A stretch of DNA of 64,000 nucleotides from positions 558,001 to 622,000 of the forward strand of contig JAEHOE010000023.1 in assembly GCA_016858145.1 (NCBI GenBank). Direction: 5' to 3'. The stretch is from Edaphochlamys debaryana. Taxonomy: Eukaryota; Chlorophyta; Chlorophyceae; Chlamydomonadales. Under the pieces are notes generated by a model. The model ran no database searches. It was not told the DNA's origin and was given only the letters and a program-made list of their open reading frames with translations. Positions 36,824 to 47,740 of the stretch are shown piece by piece. Position 1 is the stretch's first letter. Each line of letters opens with the position of its first letter. A program made the translations under genes and the position numbers.

Positions 36824-39179
36824 GCCCGGCGGGGCTGCGGAGCCCCGCACGTGTGCGGGGCTGTGCTGGGCTGGTGGCAGCGGGCCGCCCGGGCCGCCGC
36901 CTCTCGACGCTCTGGCCCTGGCGGCCGGCGTTTACACAGGCCGGGGAGCATTCGACAAGTGCACAGGCGACATGCCCCCGGCGAATGGAGGCGGCGGCGC
37001 GGGGGCCCTACAGGCGCTGCCCCACCCACCTTGCACCTTAATGATGCAGACCATGAGCCACGGGCGCCTCGAGCTCGGCGACTTTTGCACCGTTGAGGGA
37101 GCGCCCGGCCGGCCATGGCTGTGTGTTAAGCTTTATTCCTGTGCTGTGCTGTGCACCCCCTGAACACGTGTAGCATACCTTTTGCAACCGCGTACGTGGC
37201 TTTACGAACCGACTCTAGACTGCGGGAGGAAGACCTGCAGGAGGCACTGACGGCAGCTCGCCAAAGCAAAGGGGCGGCTGCGGACGTATGGCGGCAAGGC
37301 TGCCTCTGACCCGTGTTAGTTGGCCAGCCGGGTAGGCTCGCCGTGGCGTGCAGTGCATTTCCTGTCTTGGAAGAGGTTTCAGAGGTTGGGGCGGGCTTGG
37401 GCGCAGGGCGGCGAGGGCCATGGCGGTTAGTACTTAATTGCGGAGTGGTTGGCCTGCCGCCCAGCGTGTCGCCTAGCTGAGCCCCCGTTTGGGTCGGTGT
37501 GCTCGGAGGTGGGTGGTGCGGTTATTAGATTTGGGTGGAGGTTTGTTTGGCTCGGCGATCGGGCACGCCGATCTGGCCGTTTGGTGCCACGCGTGCCCAG
37601 CGAATGTGTTTGGCCGGTCCTCGGCCAGTCTGTTGGCTGCGTAAGCCCAGAGGGCTGTGGCAGAGGCAAACAAGACATAGCATGTGGCGGGTGCGTCGAA
37701 CTGCGGCGCCGCTTGCTGGGGGTGCAATGCGATGCACTGCTGTGCGTCGTCGGCTCAGGCTCACTGATGTGTGGCCGCCTAAACTAGTCTGGGCCGACCC
37801 CCGCCGGCGCTTGCTGGGTCGCTGGCCGCTATCGTACATAGCGCTCACAACTGTCACAAGCACTTGAGTTTCCCGTTCCGCCCGAGCGTCAGCAGACGAG
37901 GCTACGCGGGCACAGAACTGGTGTGGTGATGATTCTGTTGCGTGTCCACGGGGCCCACGGTTGTTCCGTTGTTGGTCTTGACGTGTTGTGTGGCGGTTTG
38001 GCGTCGGTTCGTGTCGTGTGGTGGCACCCCCTGGGCGCGCCGGCGGCGCGGACATTCCAGCTACTGGTGTGAGTTAGTTGGGTGTAACGGCCTTCCTTCT
38101 CCACGTCTCCTAGTCTCGGCTTCATTGCGGGGTGGCCCCTGGCTGGCTGTGTCATGGAGACAGCAGCAGAGCTTGGGCCGTCGGCATAGTGGCATTTTGT
38201 TGCGGGGTTCCGTGCGTGCGTGTGTGTGGGTTGGGGCCAGCGATGAGGCCGCGTCCGGGCGGATGAGTTTGACATGCGCCCCCTTGTGGTGCTGCTTGCA
38301 ACCGAACCCCGTGCAGCCTGTCCCAGACTGCCCACGAAGCTCTGTAACACCAGCGTGCGCTTGAACCGACCGGTGACGTGGACCCTGCTTCGGGCCTGGG
38401 GCGCGGGCTACTGAGTTTGGGGGGACAACGCTGCTGGCGCACGGTGCACACAGTCCCAGCCGAGTAGACTCGCCGCAACGGTGGTCGGGGCTTCTGTGAT
38501 GTTTGTGGGGGAGGGCTCGGGGGGGCAAGAGGAGGGGCCACATCCGCAGTTTGGAGCCGGAACGGGCAGCAGACGCCTCGCAGCAGGCAAGCGGGCGTGG
38601 GCGTGGGCTCTGGGCTGCCCTGGCGGGTCGGGCCCGGGCTGGGGCTCCGCGGTCCGGGCAGCTTCGTGTCAGCTCCGCAGAGACGGGGCTGCCGCTGCGG
38701 CGCCGACCTGCCGCGGCTGTCTTGGGCTGCCACGCCCGCTGCAGCAGCTTGGACCGAAAGCACAGACTCTTGTGGTCAAGGACAGGAGTCTCCCCGTGAG
38801 CGTGCCGGGGACCGGCGGGGGTTCGGGCTGCACCGTGTCTGCGATTGCCGTACGGATACGCTGAGGAGAGATGGCGGGTTGGCGGCCTGCGCCAAAGCAA
38901 AAGCAAACACTCACCAAAGATTCACGACCTATCAGAGCATCCAAATCAACTTTCTAGTGAGCGCGACTGCAAAGCGCCGACCGCGACCGCGACCATCGAT
39001 CCCTTGCGCCACTTTGCCGCCGCACGTCCCTAGACTACGCTTCAGCAAAGCTTGTCTGCAAAACGCACGGAAACAGCTTCGGCGACCCCGTTTTGAGCAA
39101 GCGCCATAACGGCGCTTGGAACAGAAGCTCCCTTCTCGCTGAGCAACGAGGCGCATCCATCGACCCTACTAGTGCAAGT
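36824..39179. other. 2.3 kb without a supported gene
   Basis: It begins with the 3' UTR of the kinase. Several open frames (37449-37787 +, 37525-38055 -, 38061-38906 -, 38503-38799 +) lack recognisable protein features, and their codons do not look like the neighbours'. I could not find the kinase poly(A) signal. The last few hundred bases are presumably the promoter of the gene at 39180. Confidence 0.4.
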
Positions 39180-41195
39180 ATGGAGCCTTGTCAGCGATCA
39201 GAGCTAGCAGGAGAGCGACTATGTGCAGCGCGCATAATTCCATCACCGGTGAGTGCGAGCTTCCGGGCTCCCAGCAGGGCCGAATCAATAGAGGGTGGGG
39301 CGAAGCTTAGCTTGGGGCTGTTCGCGGCTCCGTTCCAGGGTCTTGGTCAGGCGACTCAGCCCCAGTAGCGCGGCGCGGGCGACCTGCGCCCCCGCCGCCG
39401 GCGGTTGCACCGAGCGGTCGCTATGGTGCTGCGGGCTGCAGAAGAAGGTCGCCTCGAGGGGCGGGGCCGGGCCCACCCGAGGACACGACCGCTTTTTCCA
39501 CGGGCTTCGGCTTCTAGGCCCTCGGCCCCCACTGCGGACCGCGCACCCCCTGAAAGCCCCCTGCCTTCCCCTCACGCCTCCTTCCTGCAGGATTCCTCGG
39601 TCTGTGCCTGCCTGAGCTTCGGCAGCTTTGACTCTGGGGAGCTGGCGGAGCTGCTGGGCCTGCCGTCGGGCGGCTGCCCGGGATGCTCCACCAGCAGGAG
39701 CCTACAAGGCCCAGGCGACCGCGCTGCCTGCAGCTCCTGCGGGTCCCTAGAACTCCAACAGCAAGATGAAGAAGAGGAGGAGCCCGAGGATCGGTACGCG
39801 GAGTACCACGACCCCGACGGCGAGCATTTCGGCGACGGCCTTCGGCATCTCTCCTACCGCGACTGGGCCCACATGCGGCGGCCGTTCTCGCCACCGCCTG
39901 GCCTGCCCCGCGCTCCCTCGTCGGTGATGCCTTGCAACACCTCCGCGCTGAGCACCGCAGCGTCGGCAGCAGACGACGGTAAGTGGGGTGCCCGCCTGCC
40001 TGCATGGGTATTGGGATGACATGACCGGAGGCGAGTTGTCCGAGCTTCGGCTTCTGACTTGGTCGCGGTGTTGCGCTCAGCCAAGCTATCGCCAAACCCG
40101 TAGAGCTCACTTCGTGCCCCGCCTCTCTGCCTCTCGCCTGCAGACCTGGAGGACGAGTGCGAGGAGTGGTTTGCGCGGCTGAGCGCCAACACCGGGTTCT
40201 CGGACTGGGTGGCGGAGGAACTCGCAAAGACCGGCCCCGCCTCCTCCTCGCCCTCCTCGGAGGCGCCGGAGCCCTCGACCGCGCCGCCGCCAGCCCAGCA
40301 GCAAGCGCAGCCCGGCCCCGCCCCCTCCTGCTGCGACTGCGACGCCTCGGCGCCGACGGCCTTCGCCTGCCCCCTGGCCCAGACCGAGCTCACGCCGACG
40401 AGCTCCTTCGCCCTCGCCTACCCGCACCCACACGGGCACCCGCCTGCGCTCTCGCTCTCGCTCACGCGCGGGCCTGCAGCGGCGGCGCCCGTCGAGGGCT
40501 GCGATGCCGAGGGCTGCGATGACGACGATGACGCCGAGAGCTGCTCCCCCATGTCCACGGCGGGCTCTGACGCTTCCTCGGACGACTGCGAGTCCCTGGG
40601 GCTGAGCTCGCGGTGCGGCAGCACTGGCTCCCTGGCGTCGTGCGATGACACCTCCTGCTATGGCTACGGCTACGCGGGGGAGGCGTCGTGCGACGGCTGC
40701 GAGAGCTGCGACGAGCTGTGCGCGGCGCTCATACCCGCGTCCGCGTCAGCGTCAGCGCGCGGTGCCGAGGTGGCGGCGGCGGCGGCGGCGGCAGCGACGA
40801 CGGCTGTGATGGCGGTCGAGATGGTGGAGGCGGAGGCGGGCATCGTGGTGGTCTCGGAGCTGCCCTTTGACGCCTGGCCTGTCGCCCGCGGCTGCGGCGG
40901 CGGCGGCAGCGGCGACGCCGGCAGCGGCAGCTGCTCACCCCGGGGCCCCGACCTCGGCGTCAGCACGTGCGGACTGTGCGGTGGCGCCGGGCCGGCGGCG
41001 GCGGCGGCGGCGGCGTGGTTTGCGCACCCGCCGCTGCACCCACACGCCGGGGCCCGGGCGGCGGCGGCGGTGGCATCAGCGGCGCCTGTGGGGCTGTGCG
41101 GGCGCTGCGAGTGCCCTGCGTGGCTCCAGGGGGAGGTGCGGGGGCTGCTGGCGGCGGTGGTGGGGGCGGCCCTGTGGGGCGAGGAGGAGTGCTGA
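39180..41195 (+). CDS. Unrecognised 'WL...LWGEE' family protein, member 3
   Basis: Three exons, 39180-39248, 39591-39978 and 40144-41195, join in phase to give 502 residues. An in-frame ATG at 39093 would add 29. The layout mirrors member 2: an FGS block (CLSFGSFDSGEL, 30-41), then a YAEYHDPDGEHFGDGLRHLS block with RDWAHMRRPF (92-122), then a long acidic, Cys/Ser/Ala-rich middle. The C-terminus is CPAWLQGEVRGLLAAVVGA then ALWGEEEC, ending directly after the motif as in member 1. A DLEDECEEWFARLSANTGFS helix follows the second intron. The middle is rich in Cys pairs (CCDCD, CDGCESCDELC), perhaps metal-binding, but no known finger fits. No signal peptide seen. Function unknown. It ends tail-to-tail with the prolyl 4-hydroxylase gene. 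Confidence 0.72.
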
Positions 41196-41987
41196 TTGCA
41201 ACAGCAGGTGCCCGAGGGAGGGAGGATTGCGTGTCGAGAGACGGCAGGGTGCAAGCAGAGAAGAGAAAGCGAGGTGGCCGGTGCGGACAGCCGCACCGTT
41301 GAACTGCAGTCCAACTAAACAGTTTGAGTCTTTGTGTGGGACAGGTGTGTGGGAGCTCTGGCTTGAGTTTGGTGCTTATATTACGCTCTGCTCCTCAATT
41401 TTGGTTGAACCTTGCTGAACCATGGCTCTTGCTTTGCGCTAGCCTGGCTGACTGAGTACACGTGTGTTTGACAATGCTCCCTTGTGACGACTGCGTTTTG
41501 AGCAAATGCTCACGTGTGACGATTGTGACCGGTTGGCCATTGTTTACGATAGAGTGCCGTTTCCTATTTGGGACTGACCCACGTTGAGTGCTGCCGCCAC
41601 ATGGCGGGCCGGTGTGTGAGCGCGTCAGTGTCATAGCTGCAGTGTGATGGCTTGAATGCAGGGAGGAGCGGCGAGGCGTGGTGTGCTTGGGAGCTAGCAG
41701 AGTAGAGAATCCAAACGCTTAGTGAATGACACTTGGCTTCGACATTCATGAAGCCTGGGCACTGCCCGACTCGCAATGGGTGTGGCGGGAGAGCATTGCG
41801 TGGGGACACCACAATAGAGGGGACCGCAACCGCCTGGCGGTTTGCTCCTAGGAGGACTGGGGACTGTGGAGAGCAGGGCATGGCATGCGTTCAGCCCCGC
41901 CATTGGGCGATTGGCCCTCTGGCTTGGGAGCATGTCAGGGTGGTGCAAGGTGGGACACGGGTGTCGTGCACTCGTCCTAGACGCATG

Positions 41988-41992
41988 TGTAA
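41988..41992 (+). terminator. Candidate poly(A) signal TGTAA for the 39180-41195 gene
   Basis: About 790 bp past the stop at 41195, inside an A/T-richer stretch that fits a 3' UTR. Inferred from the volvocine TGTAA convention. Confidence 0.45.
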
Positions 41993-42036
41993 CCACCACT
42001 CGGGACTCGACTGCTCGCAAACCTGACCTGATACCA

Positions 42037-42041
42037 TTACA
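42037..42041 (-). terminator. Candidate poly(A) signal TGTAA for the prolyl 4-hydroxylase gene
   Basis: TTACA on the plus strand, 311 bp beyond the stop at 42352 on the gene strand. Confidence 0.5.
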
Positions 42042-42351
42042 TACATACGCCTGTCCTCGTCAGACCCCGTCCAGCAAGCAAGCAGCCCATGCCTACTCTG
42101 CCTTAGCCTACGCTGAGCCTCCACGCTAGGCTTGCACTGCACAGCTCCTGCGTCCTGCCCCTTCCCAACGCATGTGTCCCGAAGACCGTTCGCGTTCTCA
42201 CACCGCGTCGGGCCCGGACGCACCCGGACGCAACTGCCGACGGCGGGGGACACAACTCATGCTTTGCAGCCGAGCTGTCTGGCCATGTCTCGAGCTACAT
42301 TGCACGCCCTTGTGATGGACCTCGCCACGCCGCGCCGCGCGCCTCCCCCCA

Positions 42352-45300
42352 TCACAGCCCCTGCAGCTCGGCGGGGTCGTAGTTGAGGTACCCCGCGTTG
42401 GCCCGGTTGCGCCTGGGCACCAATCAAGCACACAGCAGGGGAGGGGGAGGGGAGCAGCAGGTCGCAATCCAACCCCAACCAGCCGCAGCAGGGGCAGGGG
42501 CAGGGGCGGCAGCTTGGCCGCATGCGCCGGATGACTTGATGCCGGGAGCTGGGCACACAACGGGAGCGGCAGGGGCGGCGCCCGAGCTCTGCTCCCCAGG
42601 GCCCGCGCCAGCCTGCTTCACCCGGCCACCTTGCAAAAGCTCAGGGCCCCACCTGAAGCACACCATGTCGCCCTCCTCGCACGGCTCGCAGGTCCTGCAG
42701 GCCCGCCGGCAGTGGCCCTTGTGGTAATCGCCCCCGACCCTGCGGCGGCGGCAAGGGCGCGGATTCCTCAGAGGATGGGCGGATGCGAGGGCAGTTGGGG
42801 CCAGACCAACGCGAAGGCCCGGAGCCCGATGCCCGGTGCATTGTCAGAGCTACGGGCTGCGGTGTACCGAGTAGGTCGTGGCAAGACTGCAACGCCAAGC
42901 CTTGTGCCCAAACCCAACCAACACCCGTATGCCCAAACCACGCGCACGACCCACATGTAGTGCACGTTGCGGGTGCACTCGCCGCCGTCGGCCCACTTCT
43001 GGCAACCTGTTGTGGGCGCGAGCAAGCAAGCCCGCGTGAACGTGGTGGTGATCAGAGGGACAAAGCAGCCATTGAAGCGACTGGGGGGCACGGCACGCAC
43101 CCCACGCCCTCCAAACTGGCCCGACCCGACCACACACGCCCAACGCTCTGCACCACCCTTTCCTCTGACTCCCGACTAACCCACCTTTGTCGTAGTCCAG
43201 GCATAACCCCGGGTCGGGCTCGGGCGCGGGGGCTTTCTTCAACGACTCCTCCCACTCCTCGGCTGCGGGCCCAAGAGGTGTTTCAGCATATTAGGGCGCC
43301 CTCAAGTCGTCAGTCGCGACAGGACTGGGGCATGATGTTGGGCGGGACCGGTAGAGGCCAGTCCTTGCGAACCCACGTATGTGCCAGTAGCTCAGGGCCA
43401 ATGGCTTTGATTGAACGCGTTATGCAATGCTGAGTGCGTACCGTCTCTCCAGCCCGAGCTCACGTCGGTACGGCACCGCCCGGATCCACTTGACCGCGTT
43501 CCACTTGACGCCCCCCAGCACGGGGCAGCCCGTGTGCTCGCTGTGCTTGTCAGCCGTCTGTCCGTCGGGCAGGCGGTCGAAGAAGAAGAGCGCTGGGGGC
43601 GGCAGGGCGGCGGGGCGGGCAGTGGGCAGAGGGGTGTGGTGACCGGCGGAGGGGTGTGGCGCGGAGCGGCGCGGCCGACGCACACGCATGCGCTGCGCAT
43701 ACGCTGGGCGCATCGTGGGATCCCGTCGTAGCGCACGCAACCGCCTGCGCCTTGCCCAGGCCGATACTTTTACACGCCCTGCCTCTTCTCTTCCTAGCAG
43801 TGGCCGGCCGGGCGCATTCCCTCCACCTCAAGCTTGCCCTCCGCTCACCGTCGCCCCTCTGCAGGGCAGGCGGGCAGCGTGGATTGAGAGGGGCGGGGGA
43901 TGCAACGATGGAAGTGGGGCGAAGGGCAGGACCGGCTGTGAGCGCGCAATGCGGCGGCATACGAAGTACAGGCGCAACCCCTGTCACGCCCTCCCTCAAT
44001 TCGGACCGCGGCCCACACCTTGGGTTTGTACGCCACGTGCCCCCGTGCGCAGTCGGACCACTCCTCCGCCTCCGCCTCGGCGCGCAGCTGCGGGTGGCTC
44101 CAGGCGCTGAGGTAGCGGTGGTGGTGGTGGGGAGGGGGGGTGGAGGAGGCGCAGGTTGAAGGATTGAAGGGGGAACAAGTGGACAGGCGTGGTAGAGGGC
44201 AGAGAGAGACGTGGTCTCCAGGGCCCGGCGCAGTAGCACCTGGGTGAAGCAGCGCACCTGTGCACAAACGCAGTCTCGCCTCCGGCGTCGGGTGCTGAGG
44301 GAGGGCGGCAGGGGCGGGGACACGGGGCGTACGCAGACTAGCAGCGAGGTCGCGGTGTCATGGAGCTCGGGGGTTAGGCCAGGTGGAGCTTTCGAGCCGA
44401 CACCCCTGGGCCTACCGACTAGGTACATGAGCACAGTTGCCGTACGGTTGAGCCCGTCCGTGTGTGCACCGTACTTATTTGTGATGCCGTACCGCAGGAC
44501 CTGACGGGGGAGGGGCGGGATGCACAGTTGTTGCGCCAAGCCGACTGGCTCGCTGAATAATGTATTCACAGCGCCCGTGACAGCGCCCCTTCCGCTTTGG
44601 CTCCCACCCCCTTTCGCTGAAGCCCCCCGCCGCGACCCCGCCTCTCCCCGCGCTGTATGGCAGCATGCGGTGTTGAGCAGGACTTGTGCCAACCAGGGTC
44701 TCTACAGAACAGCACTTTCTTGCGCCCCAGGTCCCCACGTCCCTCGGTACCGAGCGCACCTGCATGTGCTCCTGGTGTATGACCGGCAGGTGGGACCACA
44801 GCGACAGCCGCTTCTCGATGGCCGCAACCACGGGGTCGTGGTTCCGCCTGCGCAGGCAAGGAGACAGAACGAAGGGTACCGTGCAGAGGAGGGGGCATGC
44901 CTTGAGCCTCGCATGCGCTTGCCCACTTGGGCTGGGCGCCAGCCGTGCAAGGGTTCCGGCCTTCCGCGCCCCACGCCATGTGCAGGCAGGCTCATGAGCT
45001 CACTTGATGAAGGTGCCGAAGCTGGTGCGAATGTCGTCTATGAAGTGCGAGCCGTTGTTCTTGTCGGCCGACACCACCGACGAGCGCTTCATCTGCAGCG
45101 CACGTGAGCCAGGGGGTTAGGCGGAATGGCAGAAGGGTGAAGTGCTGTGACGGTGGGGCAATCAGGTGAGTCGTGGTGCGGGGCGCCGTGCCGCCACATG
45201 ACAGGAAGGGGGGCTGCGGAGGTCGACTAGGGCGTCTTTTGAGACCAGGGACCAGGGACCGGACCTTCTCCTTGACCGGCGAAGGACCGGCACGGCCAGG

Positions 45301-46887
45301 AGCCAGGAGAAGGGACTACGCGTCCACTCCAAATGTGCCGGGGTCGCCACCACCACGCGCAGCGTTCAAGCAACGCAAGCCACGACAGCTGCGCCCCTGC
45401 TCCCTTGCCCCACCCTCCTGCCCCTGCCGTCCCCACCCCACCGTGGGCCCGGCCAGCTGTATGATGTGCTTGCACTCCTGGTCGCTGAGGAACTGGAGGG
45501 AGGGAGCGAGGGGGCAGTGAGAAGGAGGCAGGGCGAAAAGGGACATTTAGGCCAGGGGTCGGATTGTGGCAGATAGTGTGTGTCAGGGCTGCTCGCGCAA
45601 TCCTTTGTTGCACAGTCCTGCTAATGCCACCGCCGGCTGCCGCGCCTCCAGTCTACAGCAGCTACCCTTGAAGCCTTGCCTTCCCCTGTCCAGCTGCCCC
45701 TGCCTTCTTGCCCCAACCGTTGCGGTTTACCACCCCCGTAGACCCGTGGCCGTGCGTGTGGCCCCCTCATTCACCCCCCCCGATTGCAGCAACCCTCACG
45801 TTGTGGTAAACCACGGCCCGCGGCTTCCAGGCGATGGTTTGGATCCTGGGGTACCAATTCGCGGGGCAGGGGGGAAAGGGAGGGTAATGGCACATGGCTC
45901 CAAGCCGTGCACTCCCTGCCGGGCACCCACCCAGCTCCACACACGAGCCAGCAGGAGAGCGACGGAGAGCGAGAGGGAGAGAGAGAATCCGAGAGCGCCT
46001 TGCAACCGTGCCGCCCTCGCTGCTCCGCACCAACCCCTGTACCGTCGTTGCCGCCGCCTTCACTGCAGCGTGGCTCCTCCGCGGCTCCTTGCCACACTGC
46101 CTGACCCCTGAGCCCCCCGGCCCGAGCCACGCCGTTCTGCGGTTCCCGCCCGTGCTCACCACCCCTTCCGCCACCCCTCGTCCGCCGAGTGCAGCGACGG
46201 GTACCGCTCGCCGCCCCCGGCCGGCACGTAGGTCTCCCCGCCCCACCCGATGAGCCGCTCATTGGCATCGGCCGCCCCTGCGGCGGTAGCGACAAAGGGA
46301 GTCGGGACCGGTTGTCGCGTGGCGGGTGCAGGCAGAGGCACGGTCGGGCAGGGGCAACCGAGGGCAGCGGAGGGCAGGCGTGACGCGGGGACCAAGTGGC
46401 GCTGGCTCGGGGCCAGCCGCTTAGGGGTGCCTCGCCGTACGAGGGAAGAGGAATTGCAGGTGACGGAGAGGGGCCACCGTGGCGAGGGTAGGCTGGAGCG
46501 CGTGAGTTGCAGTGAGGAGCCAGTCTGAGGTCTGCTCCTGGGGGCACGCGCTGGCGCCCCCCGCCCTGGCCTTCCCGAAGCCCCAAGGTGTGCCCCCTGC
46601 CATGTACAGCGCGATGCGGGGTTAGACCACTCCACCAGGTGGTGCGCGCAGTAGCGTGTGAGATGGCGCGGAGGGGTGATGGCGCGAGCACATGCCTAGA
46701 CGCCCGAGCCACCCCTGCCCCTTGCTGCCGATGACGACTATGCCATGGGTTGTTTCTCGTGTTCCGCTTAGCAAGACCCGCGCCATCGCGACGGCTTTCT
46801 GTAGTTTGCAACACGACGCGCACCTTCAGCAGAGCGCCATAGCCCGAGCACCACCTGCAGCGTGACGATGAGCGAGCGAAGCCACAT
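42352..46887 (-). CDS. P4H: Prolyl 4-hydroxylase with C-terminal ShKT domain (secretory pathway)
   Basis: Fifteen exons: 46887-46824, 46277-46160, 45845-45800, 45492-45442, 45092-45004, 44847-44760, 44500-44416, 44294-44258, 44106-44019, 43858-43849, 43592-43464, 43262-43185, 43006-42955, 42739-42653 and 42412-42352. They give 360 residues in phase. The N-terminus MWLRSLIVTLQVVLGLW is a signal peptide or anchor. The 2-oxoglutarate/Fe(II) oxygenase domain has IAWKPRAVVYHNFLSDQEC, YGAHTDG (His165, Asp167), EHTGCPV (His245) and Lys255 for 2-oxoglutarate. It hydroxylates proline in secreted, probably cell-wall, hydroxyproline-rich proteins. Six Cys (289, 296, 305, 322, 326, 329) in the C.D...C..WA..GEC..N..YM pattern form a complete ShKT domain, known as a C-terminal module of plant and algal enzymes of this family. 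A 10-nt microexon (43858-43849) encodes Arg-Gly-Asp and is needed to keep frame. Confidence 0.94.
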
Positions 46888-47740
46888 CGCGATGTTTGCC
46901 GGCTGCGAACTCCCTAGACTGGAGTCATGGCTTCGACAGCTGTGCTGAGGAGTTTGCAACGGTTATTGCTACGAGTATGCCATGAGCAGTAGCAAGCAGG
47001 GGAGCATCTAGGGTGGCATACCGCGAGGCAGCCGCAGTCTGGAAGCGGGGCTCGGCGGTCGGGGGCCGGGGGCGAAGGGGTCGAGCCTGGTCGAGTACCG
47101 CGTGCCGTGCCGGGAGGCACACCCGTGCCCTTGTGCGCGCGTGCCGTGCGGCATTTCAGAGAGAGCAGTAAGCGGGGACACGTTTCCGCGCTCCCTTGCC
47201 GAAGTCGTCCCGGCCGTCCCGGCTCTTCCGTTGACGCTCTTCCAGGCTCTTCAAGCTCAGAACCTAGACTGTGGCGTGGATTGATGGCCGAGCAGGTTCA
47301 GGCGGCGCATGCACCCGTGGAGCTCCCGTGTGGGCCTTGCCGTCCCGCATGTCGACTGCCCGCCGGCATGCCGGCATGCGCGAAGACATGTGTGCCTCCG
47401 CGGGCGGCAGAGGCCGCGGCTTACAGCATGGGCAATCGAGCGCGTGAGCCACTGATATATCATCTGGGCAGGTTCGAGCAGCCAAGTCAAAGCGGGGAAT
47501 AGTCCGTCATTGAGCGGGACTTGCACCCGAGCAGGCGGCCCCGCCCTCGAGCTCGCGGCTAGGTGAATGATATAGGCGAGGGTTCAATTGGTGACATGAT
47601 GGCGGGGGTAAGCACGTCCGCGACGACTTGAACCGGGTGACCCTACCACCCGCAAGTCCCATGCAGTCCCCCGCAAACTTGAGTTCGGCCACAGCTCAGC
47701 ACCACTGCTTTTCCTCCGTGTTACTTACACATATACCATC
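46888..47740. promoter_or_regulatory. Divergent promoter region, P4H (-) / glycine decarboxylase (+)
   Basis: 853 bp between the two start codons, with no coding frame supported. The upstream ATG on the minus strand (46959) is in frame and would add 24 residues before the hydrophobic start, which would spoil the signal peptide. I therefore prefer 46887. Confidence 0.5.

Larger units (their letters stand above)
41196..42351. other. Convergent 3' UTRs
   Basis: This stretch is noticeably richer in A/T than the genes and has no coding frame. TGTAA on the plus strand (41988-41992) and on the minus strand (42037-42041) suggest that the two convergent transcripts end about 45 bp apart. Confidence 0.55.
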
